Below are positions 8,127 to 16,618 of a stretch of DNA of 64,000 bases, one piece after another; the stretch's first letter is position 1, and the number at the start of each line of letters is the position of its first letter. The translations under genes were made by a program, and so were the position numbers. Under the pieces are notes generated by a model that saw nothing but the letters and a program-made list of their open reading frames with translations, did not search any database and was not told the origin of the DNA. This DNA is from Cupriavidus sp. WKF15 (lineage in GTDB: Bacteria > Pseudomonadota > Gammaproteobacteria > Burkholderiales > Burkholderiaceae), in contig NZ_CP119573.1 in NCBI RefSeq assembly GCF_029278605.1, forward strand, positions 558,001 through 622,000, given 5' to 3'.

Positions 8127-9269
8127 TCACAGCCACGGTCGCGCAGGACTCATGGCGCGCCCAAGCAACTTCAGGCGCTCCAGCGAGAGCCGTCCGGACC
8201 GCAGCAAGCGAGCCAGGCGGAGCACCGTGTCAAGATTGCGCTTGACGCCCATGCTGGCCGGGACGTCGTCGCCCCAGGCCCAGATGCCGGACATGTCGAG
8301 GGGGACGTAATGGGTCTCATGATCAGCCGTGAAGACATCACCGTCGGTGTAGTGCTCAAACTCCATGCCGTCGGGGTCGAACCAGTAATCGAAGAGCTGG
8401 CTTCCAAGGACGTGCCGGCCGATGCCCCACATATGCCGATGGCCGTTTGCACGCAGTACGTTATGGCCCTGTCCGAGCGCGTCAAGGTCGAGCACCTCGT
8501 ACGCACTGTGCTCGTACTTTTCCTCGATGCCTCCTGCCAGAACGAAGGTGTGATGGTCCGCGGGCGTGCTTCCCAGATCGAGCCGGAAGAAGCAGAGGTT
8601 GGGTGACCCATCCTCGAGATACTGAACATCGGTCGGAATCAGGCCGAGATGCCGCATGTACCAACGCGCCATGCCAGCAAAGTCGACGGTCTGCAGCACG
8701 ACGTGGCCGAGCTTCACCACGGCTGCGGGCTCCAGCGGCGGCCGCACCATGGCGTTCACCCTGCGAAGCTGCCTGGGGTCATTGGTGAGAGCATGTGTAG
8801 GTTCCCGCAATGGCAGCGGATCGAGCGGCTGCTGACCCGTGACCAGCCACAGGAGATTCCCGGCGGGGTCGGTCAGTTCGACACCAGTTCCGCCTCCCGG
8901 AACAGAGCCCTGTGGCAGTCGGCGTGCGTTCGCCTCGGCTTCAAGGCGAACCAGATCAGCCTCGTTGCGAACGGTAAACGCGGCGCCGACATAACGCGAG
9001 CGCTGCCCTTTCCGTATCAACAGCAGGCATGGCTGTGACCCGGCGCCGCGCATCAGCAACTGCTTGTCGGTGCGCGACACGCTACACATGCCGAAATCCG
9101 ACAGGAAGCCCTCTGCAGCGCGCAAGTCATGTTTTTCAAAGATGAGAAAAGCAAGCGCCTGGGCTTTCGCCATGGCTTCCGGCCGCGAGAGTTTCTGGAC
9201 CGAGAAAGGTAGTGCGCTTTCTGGAAATGCTGGCGGCGTGCGCAGCACGCTGCGAGGCTGGCGGGTCAT
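8127..9269 (-). CDS. VOC-superfamily extradiol ring-cleavage dioxygenase
   Basis: A 380-residue two-module vicinal-oxygen-chelate protein. The N-terminal module (about 35-150) is degenerate. The C-terminal module holds a full 2-His-1-carboxylate iron site: H189 (KLGHVVLQ), H254 (EKYEHSAYEV) and E305 (DPDGMEFEHY). This layout is typical of type I extradiol dioxygenases that open catechol-like rings with O2. The last 60 residues are a family-specific tail. It is the first gene of the operon, with an AGGAG site just before the ATG and a promoter about 60 bp upstream. Its place beside a molybdenum transhydroxylase-like enzyme suggests that the two act on the same polyphenol pathway. Confidence 0.85.
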   Translation of the reverse strand: MTRQPRSVLRTPPAFPESALPFSVQKLSRPEAMAKAQALAFLIFEKHDLRAAEGFLSDFGMCSVSRTDKQLLMRGAGSQPCLLLIRKGQRSRYVGAAFTVRNEADLVRLEAEANARRLPQGSVPGGGTGVELTDPAGNLLWLVTGQQPLDPLPLREPTHALTNDPRQLRRVNAMVRPPLEPAAVVKLGHVVLQTVDFAGMARWYMRHLGLIPTDVQYLEDGSPNLCFFRLDLGSTPADHHTFVLAGGIEEKYEHSAYEVLDLDALGQGHNVLRANGHRHMWGIGRHVLGSQLFDYWFDPDGMEFEHYTDGDVFTADHETHYVPLDMSGIWAWGDDVPASMGVKRNLDTVLRLARLLRSGRLSLERLKLLGRAMSPARPWL

Positions 9270-9321
9270 GTCGTCTCCTGGAAATAGCCGGGCATTGCCT
9301 GAAGCAACCCCCGATCTTTTT

Positions 9322-9357
9322 ATGACATTATGGTCATCTTGACGTTTAAGTCAATAT
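9322..9357 (-). promoter_or_regulatory. Predicted promoter and operator of the molybdenum-enzyme/dioxygenase operon
   Basis: On the minus strand TTGACT (9349-9354) and CATAAT (9327-9332) form a sigma-70-like promoter with a 16-bp spacer, about 60 bp before the dioxygenase start. Two inverted repeats of the form TGAC-N6-GTCA (9323-9336 and 9340-9353) lie across it, and together they create the core GTCA-TCT-TGAC at 9333-9343. The 25 bp from 9333 match similar elements at 15623 and 42979. A repressor bound here would block the promoter. Confidence 0.55.
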
Positions 9358-9890
9358 GAAAATATAGGCCGCGGTGGGAATTTTCTGGCGTGGTGCGGGG
9401 CGCGACACTCTGCGCGCCGTATGGTTCTCTTGCCCGGATACTGTCGTGTCCGGACTGCGTGGCCGCCGGTGCAGCGGCGCTGGGCCAGCTGCGTCGGCTG
9501 CCAAGCGTCTGGCCGTTCGCAGCCTCAGTGAGGTGCCGCGCAACGCAAGCAATAGTCGAAGGCCGAATCAAAGTCCTTCTCCCTTTGCTCAAGTGTGAGC
9601 CCTGCCGATGTACGTCGGTAGACGTGAAACCATTGCGCGTCAGACTGTGATGCAATCATTTCGCGCGAGGCGATTGAACGCATTGCATGAATATGCAGCT
9701 TTCCAACAATGGCAGTAAAACCCTTCAAATGCATAGCAAACCTCATCGTTCGAGCCAACCTCGCCTCGCACCGGCTTGCGCCAATTGCATCACTCGGTGG
9801 TGCCCGCGTGCAGGCCTGGGCAGGCCTCAGCCCGCTCCAGGCTTTCTCTCAGCCGCAGGAATTCGGCCGAATCCCGCAGCGCCTCGCGCA
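9358..9890. other. Intergenic region without a convincing gene
   Basis: About 530 bp between the dioxygenase promoter and the TolC stop. The only frame that looks slightly protein-like is a 77-codon minus-strand frame at 9525-9758 with a low-GC patch, but it has no recognisable domain and no clear ribosome site. No terminator hairpin with a T-run was found. I see no RNA gene. Confidence 0.5.
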
Positions 9891-11258
9891 TCACGACGCC
9901 AGCCACACGCTCAATGCACGCAGGCTGTCCTCATTCAGTTCGCCGGCCGCCGCTTCGAGCCGGAGGCGACCCATCAGATAGTCGACGCGTGCCTGGATCA
10001 GATCCAGCTCTGCGCGATACATGCGTTGCTGCGCGTCAAGCACGTCCAGTTGCGTACGCGTGCCCACGTCGCGCCCGAGAGTGGTTGACTCCAGGGCGCT
10101 GCGCGCAGACACGAGCGCCTGATCGAGCGCGGAGATGCGAGACACACCAGTCTTTACCGCCAGGAACCCGTCCTGCACCTGCAAACGCACGTCACGCCGC
10201 GCCGCTGCAAGCTCCTGCTCGGCCTGGCGCCGCTTTGCGGCGGCCTCGCGCTCGCGCGAGTCGATCCCGCCGCCGGCGTAAATCGGGATATTGAGCTGGA
10301 GTCCGATCAGCGCCGTGCGGTTGCCCTCCCGCGCCACCAGCGGCGACAGGTTGCCGTTCTGGTCCTCGGTGCCATAGCCGGCCACCAGGTTCAGCGTCGG
10401 CCGGCTCGCGAGGCGAAACTTGTCGATTTCCGCCCCGGCAATTTCCAGTTCGGATTGCCTGGTCTTGACCGCCGTGTTCTGGTTCTCGCCCTTCATTTGC
10501 CAGGCACTCAGATCGTCCGGCAGCGGCGGCTGCGCGGCGAAGGCAGGCGCCAGGGGCGAGAGCCGATCGGGCGCAACCCCAATCGTCTCGCGATAACTCG
10601 TGCGTCGCAGTTCGAGCGCCGACTTGGCCGACACTTCCCGCGCTTCCACGCCGTCGAGCCGTGCCTGGGCCTCTTGCAGGTCCGTGATCTTGCCCTGGCC
10701 CACGTCAAAGCGCGCCTTGGCACGGTCACGCTGCTGTCCCAGCGCGCGCTTTTCGGCCTGTACCACGCGCAGCGTCTCTTCCGCCACCAGGACACCGAAA
10801 TAGGCATCAGCCACCCGCAGCGCTAGATTTTCCCGCGAGTGATCGAACTGCGTCTGCGCGAGTTCGGACTGCTCGCGCCACTGCCGCCGGGTCGCCCCCG
10901 CGGCCTTGTCGTAGAGCGGTTGCACCAGCTGCACCGAGGCCTGCCGGACCGTGCCATTGGTATTGGACGGGGCCAGCCCGGACAGCGATGCGGGCAAGTC
11001 GGCGGAAGAGCGATTGTTGATCCTGGACACGCCGGCCTGCAGGTTGACGCGCGGACGCAGTAATGCGTTGCCCTGCACCGCCTTCTCGCGGCCGGCGGTG
11101 AGCGCCTCGTCGGCGGCGAGTGTTGCCGGATCGTTGTGCAATGCCTGCGAATAGGCTTCAACCAGGTCCATCGCACCCGCCTGTCCGGCCCCAGCCGTCA
11201 GAAAAAGGGCGAACGCCGCCTGTGCCGCCCATCGGGCGGAGTTTTTAATGGTCATCAT
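9891..11258 (-). CDS. TolC-family outer-membrane channel of RND efflux system
   Basis: A 455-residue outer-membrane efflux protein with a signal peptide (about 1-29, ending GAGQAGA). Two repeats of the outer-membrane-efflux fold follow, with the long helical segments rich in Ala, Gln and Arg expected of TolC. The first strand region begins MDLVEAYSQALHNDP, which is characteristic of TolC itself. It lies 29 bp after the RND pump gene on the same strand and completes the tripartite adaptor-pump-channel system from the cell interior to the medium. The substrate range is unknown; the link to the nearby TetR regulator suggests induction by hydrophobic compounds. Confidence 0.92.
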   Translation of the reverse strand: MMTIKNSARWAAQAAFALFLTAGAGQAGAMDLVEAYSQALHNDPATLAADEALTAGREKAVQGNALLRPRVNLQAGVSRINNRSSADLPASLSGLAPSNTNGTVRQASVQLVQPLYDKAAGATRRQWREQSELAQTQFDHSRENLALRVADAYFGVLVAEETLRVVQAEKRALGQQRDRAKARFDVGQGKITDLQEAQARLDGVEAREVSAKSALELRRTSYRETIGVAPDRLSPLAPAFAAQPPLPDDLSAWQMKGENQNTAVKTRQSELEIAGAEIDKFRLASRPTLNLVAGYGTEDQNGNLSPLVAREGNRTALIGLQLNIPIYAGGGIDSREREAAAKRRQAEQELAAARRDVRLQVQDGFLAVKTGVSRISALDQALVSARSALESTTLGRDVGTRTQLDVLDAQQRMYRAELDLIQARVDYLMGRLRLEAAAGELNEDSLRALSVWLAS

Positions 11259-11287
11259 TGCGAAAACTCTTTTGTCTTGAATGCCCG

Positions 11288-14200
11288 TCAGTCCGCGCTC
11301 GCGCGTTGGGCGCGGTAGCAGGTCGCGTACAGTGCAGGCAGGAACACCAGTGTCAGCAGAGTTGCCACGGCGAGGCCGCCCATAATGGCCCAGGCCATCG
11401 GGCCCCAGAACACCGAGTGGGTCAACGGCACCATGCCGAGAATGGCGGCCAGCGCGGTCAGTACGATTGGCCGCAGCCGGCGTACGGCGGATTCAACGAT
11501 GGCCGTCCACAGCGGCACGCCCGCCGCCACGTCCTGGTCAATCTGCACCACGAGAATCACCGAGTTGCGGATAATCATGCCGGCCAGCGCAATCACCCCG
11601 AGCATGGCCACGAAACCGAAGGGAATGCGGAAGGCCACCATGATCGCGCTCACGCCGATCAGGCCCAGCGGCGCCGTCAGCAGCACCAGCCCCATCTTCT
11701 TCATGTCCTGCAGCTGGATCATCAGCAGCAAGAGCACGATGATGACGGTCACCGGCATGACGGCGAACACGGACTTCTGCGCTTTCGCACTCGATTCGGT
11801 CGCGCCACCGACGTCGATGCCATAACCCAGCGGCAGTCCCTTGGTCAGTGCCTCGATCTTTGGCATCAGCGCCCGCGTAATGTCCGGCGCCTGGGCACCC
11901 GAGACGTCGGCACGTACGGTCAGCGTCGGGATGCGGTTGCGCCGCCACAGCTCGCTGTCCTCGCTCTGCAGCGACAGCCTTGCGACCTGCGAAACCGGCA
12001 CGAACTTTCCGTCGCGAAGGTAGATCTTTGCATCCTTGAGGTTATTCAGGTCGGTGCGTTCAGCCTCAACAAGGCGAGCGACCACGTCGAGCCCTTGGTC
12101 CCCTTCGCGGTATTGGGTGACCGGCGTGCCGGACAGCGACGCCTGCAGTGCCTCCTTGATCTGGCCGGAGCTGACCCCGAGCACACGTGCCTTGTCCTGG
12201 TCGACATCGACCTGCATGCGCTTGACCCGCTCGCCCCAGTCGACATTGACCCGGCGCAGGTTCGGGTTATCCCGCATGATGGCCGCCACGCGTTCACCGA
12301 TTTCCCGAACCTTGGCGTTGTCGCTGCCGTAGACGCGGAACTGGACGGGATAACCCACGGGCGGACCATTCTCCAGCCGCAGAACGCGGCCACGCACGTT
12401 CGCGAAGCGCTCGTCAAAGAGCTTGTCGATCTTCGCCATGACACGTTCGCGTGCCTCGCCACCCTTGGTCATGATCATCAGCTCGCCCAGGTTCAGATTG
12501 GGCGTCTGTACGTCCAGCGGCAGGTAGAACCGGGGCGCGCCATTGCCAACGAAACTCGTGACGGCTTCGATATCGGCGTCGCGCTTGAGCAGGCGTTCGA
12601 GATCACGGACTTCGCGCTCGCTGGCGTCGAACGTCGAGGCCTTGGGCATCCACAGATCGACGATCAGCTCGGGGCGGTCCGATGCCGGGAAGAACTGCTG
12701 CGGCACGAACTTGAACAGCGCCAGCGAGCCGGCAAATGCCGCGAACGTAATGGCGATCACCCAGCGACGGTGGCCCAGGCAGAAGTCGATGAAGTGGCGA
12801 AACTTGACGTAGAAGCCGCGCTGATACACCGCATCTTCGTCGTGCGAGGCATGCGCTTCCTGCTTGAGCAGCTTGAAGCCGATATATGGCGTGAACAGAA
12901 CCGCGACCACCCACGACAGCAACAGGGAAATGCCTACGACCTGAAACAGCGAAAACACGTACTCACCGGTTCCTGACTTGGCGAAGCCCACCGGCAGGAA
13001 GCCTGCTGCAGTGATAAGCGTGCCCGTCAACATCGGGAACGCGGTCGCCGTATAGGCGTAGGTGGCGGCGCGGAACTTGTCCCAGCCCTGTTCAAGCTTC
13101 AAGGCCATCATCTCGACGGCGATGATCGCGTCGTCCACCAACAGACCCAGTGCAATGATCAGGGCGCCCAGCGAAATCCGCTGCAGGTCTATGCCGAGCA
13201 CATACATCGCAAGAAAGGTCATGGCCAGGACCAGCGGGATGCTCATGGCCACCACCAGCCCACTGCGCACGCCCAGTGAGAAGAAGCTGACGGCCAGCAC
13301 GATCACCACGGCCTCGGCCAGGCTCTTCTTGAACTCGAAGACCGAGTGCTCGACCACACGCGGCTGGTCGCTGACGGCATGAATCTCCACGCCGACTGGC
13401 AGTTCGGCACGGATACGCCGCACGGTTTCGTCAAGTTGCTGGCCCAGGTGGATCACATCGCCCCCCTTGCGCATGCTCACCGCCAGGCCCATCGTCTCGG
13501 TGCCGTTGAAACGCATGCGTTGTGCTGCCGGCTCGATAAAGCCTCGGTGGACATCGGCAATGTCGCCAAGCCGGAACGTCCTGTCACCGGCATGAATGCC
13601 GATCGCGCGGATAGTTTCGACCGAATCAAACTCACCACCCACTGTCAGGCGCACCTGCTCGCTCGTGGTCTGTACCGTGCCGGCAGCGGTCACTGCGTTG
13701 GTCTGGGCCAGCGTCGAGGCGATGAGGGCGGGATCCAGGCCGAGCGATGCCAGTTTGGCGGTGGACATCTCCACGTAGATCTTCTCTTCCTGCTTGCCGA
13801 TCAGGTCCACCTTGTTGACATCGGACACGCGCAGAAACTCATTGCGCGCGGCGTCGGCAAAGCGGCGCAGGTCCTCATAGGTGAAGCCGTCGCCGGTCAA
13901 CGCATACATGTTGCCGAAGGTATCGCCAAACTCGTCGTTGAAGAACGGGCCTTGCGTGCCTTGCGGCAGGGTCTGGCGGATATCGCCCAGCTTCTTGCGT
14001 ACCTGGTACCAGACGTCGGGAACCGCTTTGGGCGGGACGTCCTCGCGCAGGTTGACCTTGACCTGAGTCTCGCCCGGCTTCACATAGCTGGACGTGTAGT
14101 CGATCTCGGCGACTTCCTGTAGCTTGCGCTCGATCTTGTCGGTGACCTGATCGGACATCTGCTGCGCCGAACTGCCGGGCCAGTAGGCCTGCACCACCAT

Positions 14201-14341
14201 GGTCTTGATGGTGAACTCGGGGTCTTCCTTCTGGCCCAGGCTGGTGTAAGCCAGGATGCCGGTCACGGCCAGGAGCAACAGCAGGAAGGCGATCATCTGC
14301 TGATGTTTGAGCGCCCATTCAGAGAGGTTGATACCTTTCAT
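11288..14341 (-). CDS. RND efflux pump, inner-membrane transporter
   Basis: A 1017-residue resistance-nodulation-division transporter of the AcrB/MexB superfamily. The start at 14341 overlaps the adaptor stop (ATGA), and MKGINLSEWALKH is the usual cytoplasmic start of this subfamily. Proton-relay aspartates are seen in GLLVDDAIIAVEMM in the fourth membrane segment. Two large periplasmic loops and twelve membrane segments are expected from the hydrophobicity pattern. The sequence style (QKEDPEFTIKTMVVQAYWPG) fits the multidrug group rather than heavy-metal CusA/CzcA pumps, which carry different motifs. It exports compounds with the adjacent adaptor and TolC. Confidence 0.93.
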   Translation of the reverse strand: MKGINLSEWALKHQQMIAFLLLLLAVTGILAYTSLGQKEDPEFTIKTMVVQAYWPGSSAQQMSDQVTDKIERKLQEVAEIDYTSSYVKPGETQVKVNLREDVPPKAVPDVWYQVRKKLGDIRQTLPQGTQGPFFNDEFGDTFGNMYALTGDGFTYEDLRRFADAARNEFLRVSDVNKVDLIGKQEEKIYVEMSTAKLASLGLDPALIASTLAQTNAVTAAGTVQTTSEQVRLTVGGEFDSVETIRAIGIHAGDRTFRLGDIADVHRGFIEPAAQRMRFNGTETMGLAVSMRKGGDVIHLGQQLDETVRRIRAELPVGVEIHAVSDQPRVVEHSVFEFKKSLAEAVVIVLAVSFFSLGVRSGLVVAMSIPLVLAMTFLAMYVLGIDLQRISLGALIIALGLLVDDAIIAVEMMALKLEQGWDKFRAATYAYTATAFPMLTGTLITAAGFLPVGFAKSGTGEYVFSLFQVVGISLLLSWVVAVLFTPYIGFKLLKQEAHASHDEDAVYQRGFYVKFRHFIDFCLGHRRWVIAITFAAFAGSLALFKFVPQQFFPASDRPELIVDLWMPKASTFDASEREVRDLERLLKRDADIEAVTSFVGNGAPRFYLPLDVQTPNLNLGELMIMTKGGEARERVMAKIDKLFDERFANVRGRVLRLENGPPVGYPVQFRVYGSDNAKVREIGERVAAIMRDNPNLRRVNVDWGERVKRMQVDVDQDKARVLGVSSGQIKEALQASLSGTPVTQYREGDQGLDVVARLVEAERTDLNNLKDAKIYLRDGKFVPVSQVARLSLQSEDSELWRRNRIPTLTVRADVSGAQAPDITRALMPKIEALTKGLPLGYGIDVGGATESSAKAQKSVFAVMPVTVIIVLLLLMIQLQDMKKMGLVLLTAPLGLIGVSAIMVAFRIPFGFVAMLGVIALAGMIIRNSVILVVQIDQDVAAGVPLWTAIVESAVRRLRPIVLTALAAILGMVPLTHSVFWGPMAWAIMGGLAVATLLTLVFLPALYATCYRAQRASAD

Positions 14342-15444
14342 TTGTCGCTCCCTGCCTGGGCCGCAGCTTCCACGACTTTGACGCGTTGGCCAGCCTTGAG
14401 CATATGCACGCCGGCCGTCACCACGGTTTCGCCGCCGAAAAGGCCAGCCGTGACCAGCACGCTGTCCTTCTGCGCGCTGCCAAGCTGGACATCGCGCGCC
14501 TGGACACGCCCGCTTTTGGGAGGAATGATCCATACCTGGCGACTGCCGTCGCGATCCACGATCGCGGTCAACGGCAGCCGGATCGCGCGGTTTCCGTCTA
14601 CGTCTGGCGCGAACACCGACGCCGTCATGCCGAGTCGAAGCAGCGTCTCATCTGGATGCTGAATCGAAATGCGGGCTGAATAGGTGCGTGTCACGCTATC
14701 GGTGTCCGGGGCCAGCTCACGCAGCGTGCCGGTCCACGCCTTGTCCGGATGGGCCCAGACCGAAATCTGCAAGGACTTGGCCTTGCGCAGTTCTTCAACG
14801 CGGGACTCAGGAATGCTGATCGCCACCTCGCGCTCACCGTCCGCGGCCACTGTCACGACGGACTGCCCTGGCGAGACGACCTGGCCGGCCTCGGCGCTAA
14901 TCGCGCTGACCACCCCGTCGCGGTCTGCCACCAGCGTGGTGAACCCCTCCTGGTTTGCATTCAACCTCTGATGCGCAAGCGCTGAACGCAATTGCGCTTC
15001 GGACTGGTCAAGCACAAGTCGCTGCTGGTCCAGCTCTGCCTGCGAAGCAAAATTGCGCGCCAGCAGTTGTTCGATTCGCTTTACGTCCACACGCGCCTGC
15101 GCGACCCGGCTGCGCGCCGCATCGACATCAGCGGCCGCGGCTGTCACTTGCAGGGCCTCCTGCGTCGGATCAAGCCGTAGTAATACCTGTCCGCGCTTGA
15201 CATGGGCGCCCACGTCGACGAGCCGCGCGACGATCTTCCCGCCCGTGCGGAAGCCAAGTCGGCTCTCGTACCGGGCGCGGATTTCACCTGAATAGCTGGC
15301 GCCGACAGTGCCTGGCGTCTGACCAGCAATGATGGTGCGCACCGGACGCACTTCCTCATGCTGAGGCGGCTCGGCCTGAGAACACGCGGCGACTGCGCAG
15401 GCCGCGATCAGTGTAAGGGCTAGGGTTCTAGGGTTCAGGGTCAA
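14338..15444 (-). CDS. RND efflux periplasmic adaptor lipoprotein
   Basis: A 368-residue HlyD/AcrA-type membrane-fusion protein linking the pump to TolC. The start is placed at a TTG (15444) because an AAGGAAGG site lies at the right distance and the product then begins with a lipoprotein signal peptide ending in VAAC, lipidated Cys21. The next in-frame ATG upstream (15510) would bury that signal behind 22 residues. The body shows the barrel-sandwich hybrid (GGKIVARLVDVGAHVKRGQ), a helical hairpin and the beta-barrel region. It is the first gene of the efflux operon, with a promoter about 155 bp upstream. Confidence 0.9.
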   Translation of the reverse strand: MTLNPRTLALTLIAACAVAACSQAEPPQHEEVRPVRTIIAGQTPGTVGASYSGEIRARYESRLGFRTGGKIVARLVDVGAHVKRGQVLLRLDPTQEALQVTAAAADVDAARSRVAQARVDVKRIEQLLARNFASQAELDQQRLVLDQSEAQLRSALAHQRLNANQEGFTTLVADRDGVVSAISAEAGQVVSPGQSVVTVAADGEREVAISIPESRVEELRKAKSLQISVWAHPDKAWTGTLRELAPDTDSVTRTYSARISIQHPDETLLRLGMTASVFAPDVDGNRAIRLPLTAIVDRDGSRQVWIIPPKSGRVQARDVQLGSAQKDSVLVTAGLFGGETVVTAGVHMLKAGQRVKVVEAAAQAGSDK

Positions 15445-15598
15445 TTTATGCCTTCCTTTCAGATCCGCTGCAGGGGCGGCCGTTGTGGGGTCCTGGCCAC
15501 CGTGCGCCAATCCGCCAAAAGTGCGTCGAGCCGCATGCAGTCCGGATTACCTGATGAGGTAGTGCTCCGGGACGGGGGCGTCGGTATCGACGGAACGA

Positions 15599-15647
15599 AC
15601 TATATATCATCCTTTACGTTTTGTCAGGATGACGATTAGTGTATTAT
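15599..15647 (-). promoter_or_regulatory. Predicted promoter and operator of the RND efflux operon
   Basis: On the minus strand CTGACA (15622-15627) and TATAGT (15599-15604), 17 bp apart, make a good sigma-70 promoter reading towards the adaptor. The -35 box lies inside the inverted repeat GTCA-GGA-TGAC (15623-15633). From 15623 the plus strand matches the element at 42979 in 21 of 25 positions, including the TGTATTAT block at 15640-15647, which could also be the -10 of a divergent promoter towards the TetR gene at 15825. The rest of the gap from 15445 to 15824 holds no gene. Confidence 0.6.
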
Positions 15648-15801
15648 TAGAAAAGTGGGCGGCAGGCCGTGTGCGAAGACTGCAATGAGCCTTGACGGGT
15701 TTTACCTTCGTCTCACCGTCGCTACGGCCGCCAAGGTCGGCGTGTGATGTCAGCCTTGCGTATCACGCGACGCAACGAGAAGACGACGCGGAGTTGAAAC
15801 T

Positions 15802-15829
15802 TTCATAATGACGATAACTACATCATGAC
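15802..15829 (+). promoter_or_regulatory. Two weak copies of the GTCA-N3-TGAC element at the TetR start
   Basis: TTCATAATGAC (15802-15812) and TACATCATGAC (15819-15829) each match the core GTCATCATGAC in 9 of 11 positions. The second includes the ATG of the TetR gene. Copies at the start of a regulator gene next to its divergent target fit autorepression, as is usual for TetR proteins. The function is inferred. Confidence 0.35.
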
Positions 15830-16610
15830 AAAGACGGCTATCTCATCGAAGACCGAGGCGGAGCGACAGGAAGTTCCGCCGAACGAGCATTCAGGTGTCG
15901 AAAGTCCGCTGCCGCACATGGACCACCGCCAGCGCGTCGGCGCTGAACGTCGCGAGCGAATGCGTTGGCGGCTTCTGAACAGTGCACTGAAGCTGGTAGC
16001 GAGCAAGGGCCACGCCGCCATGTCGGTGGACGACGTGATCCGGGAGGCAGGGGTGTCCCGGGGGACGTTTTACAAGTACTTCGCGTCTCCAGATGTCCTT
16101 ATCCGGGAGTTGGCCACTGAGATTGCCAACCAGATCGTCCGCACCGTTGATCCTCTGGTACGCGGAATTGACGATCCGGCTCGCCTGGTGGCACGCGGCA
16201 TTCAGCTCGCGTCGCGGCTTGCATTGCACTACTCAGCCGTGGCTGACTTTCTGGTGGATGTGGGATGGCCAGGCGAGCAGGGGCCGAATATGCTGGAGTT
16301 TGTGCGCACTGACATCGAGGAGGGCTTCCGACAAGGGCGCTTCACGCGTATGCCGATGGCCATCGCGCTCAATATCGTTGTCGGCGCCGTGCTGGGCACG
16401 ATCCAGAGAATGCAGGAATCGGATAGCCGGGAAGACTATTCGGAGCAAGCGGCCGCGATGGCGCTACGCGCGCTAGGGATCGACTCGCATAGCGCCGACG
16501 AAATCGCGAGGACGTTGCCCGATGGAGACGAAGCTCAGCTTGTCGGGGCCTTGGCCGCTACCCTTGGTATTGCGGTAGATGAAACTGTCCGCGTACAACC
16601 CTTTCCGTAG
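15825..16610 (+). CDS. TetR/AcrR family transcriptional regulator, divergent to RND efflux
   Basis: A 261-residue regulator. After a polar N-terminal tail of about 35 residues, the TetR DNA-binding domain runs from about 40 to 95 (RERMRWRLLNSALKLVASKG, then VSRGTFYKYFASPDVL). The rest is a helical ligand-binding domain plus a C-terminal extension. It is transcribed away from the RND adaptor gene, the classic arrangement of an efflux repressor. The operator candidate at 15623-15633 lies between them and weaker copies lie at its own start. It is a paralogue of the next gene: both share DHR-RV-AERR-RMR-RLL before the helix-turn-helix. The ligand is unknown. Confidence 0.9.
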   Translation: MTKTAISSKTEAERQEVPPNEHSGVESPLPHMDHRQRVGAERRERMRWRLLNSALKLVASKGHAAMSVDDVIREAGVSRGTFYKYFASPDVLIRELATEIANQIVRTVDPLVRGIDDPARLVARGIQLASRLALHYSAVADFLVDVGWPGEQGPNMLEFVRTDIEEGFRQGRFTRMPMAIALNIVVGAVLGTIQRMQESDSREDYSEQAAAMALRALGIDSHSADEIARTLPDGDEAQLVGALAATLGIAVDETVRVQPFP

Positions 16611-16618
16611 CCGATGAG

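Noticed and set aside
9525..9758. 77-codon minus-strand frame in the dioxygenase-TolC gap
   Set aside because: Slightly protein-like but without a ribosome site, domain or operon context; kept only as a remark in the intergenic entry.
11258..12976. 572-codon plus-strand frame opposite the RND pump gene
   Set aside because: Histidine- and glutamine-rich product typical of an antisense frame; the pump on the other strand is certain.
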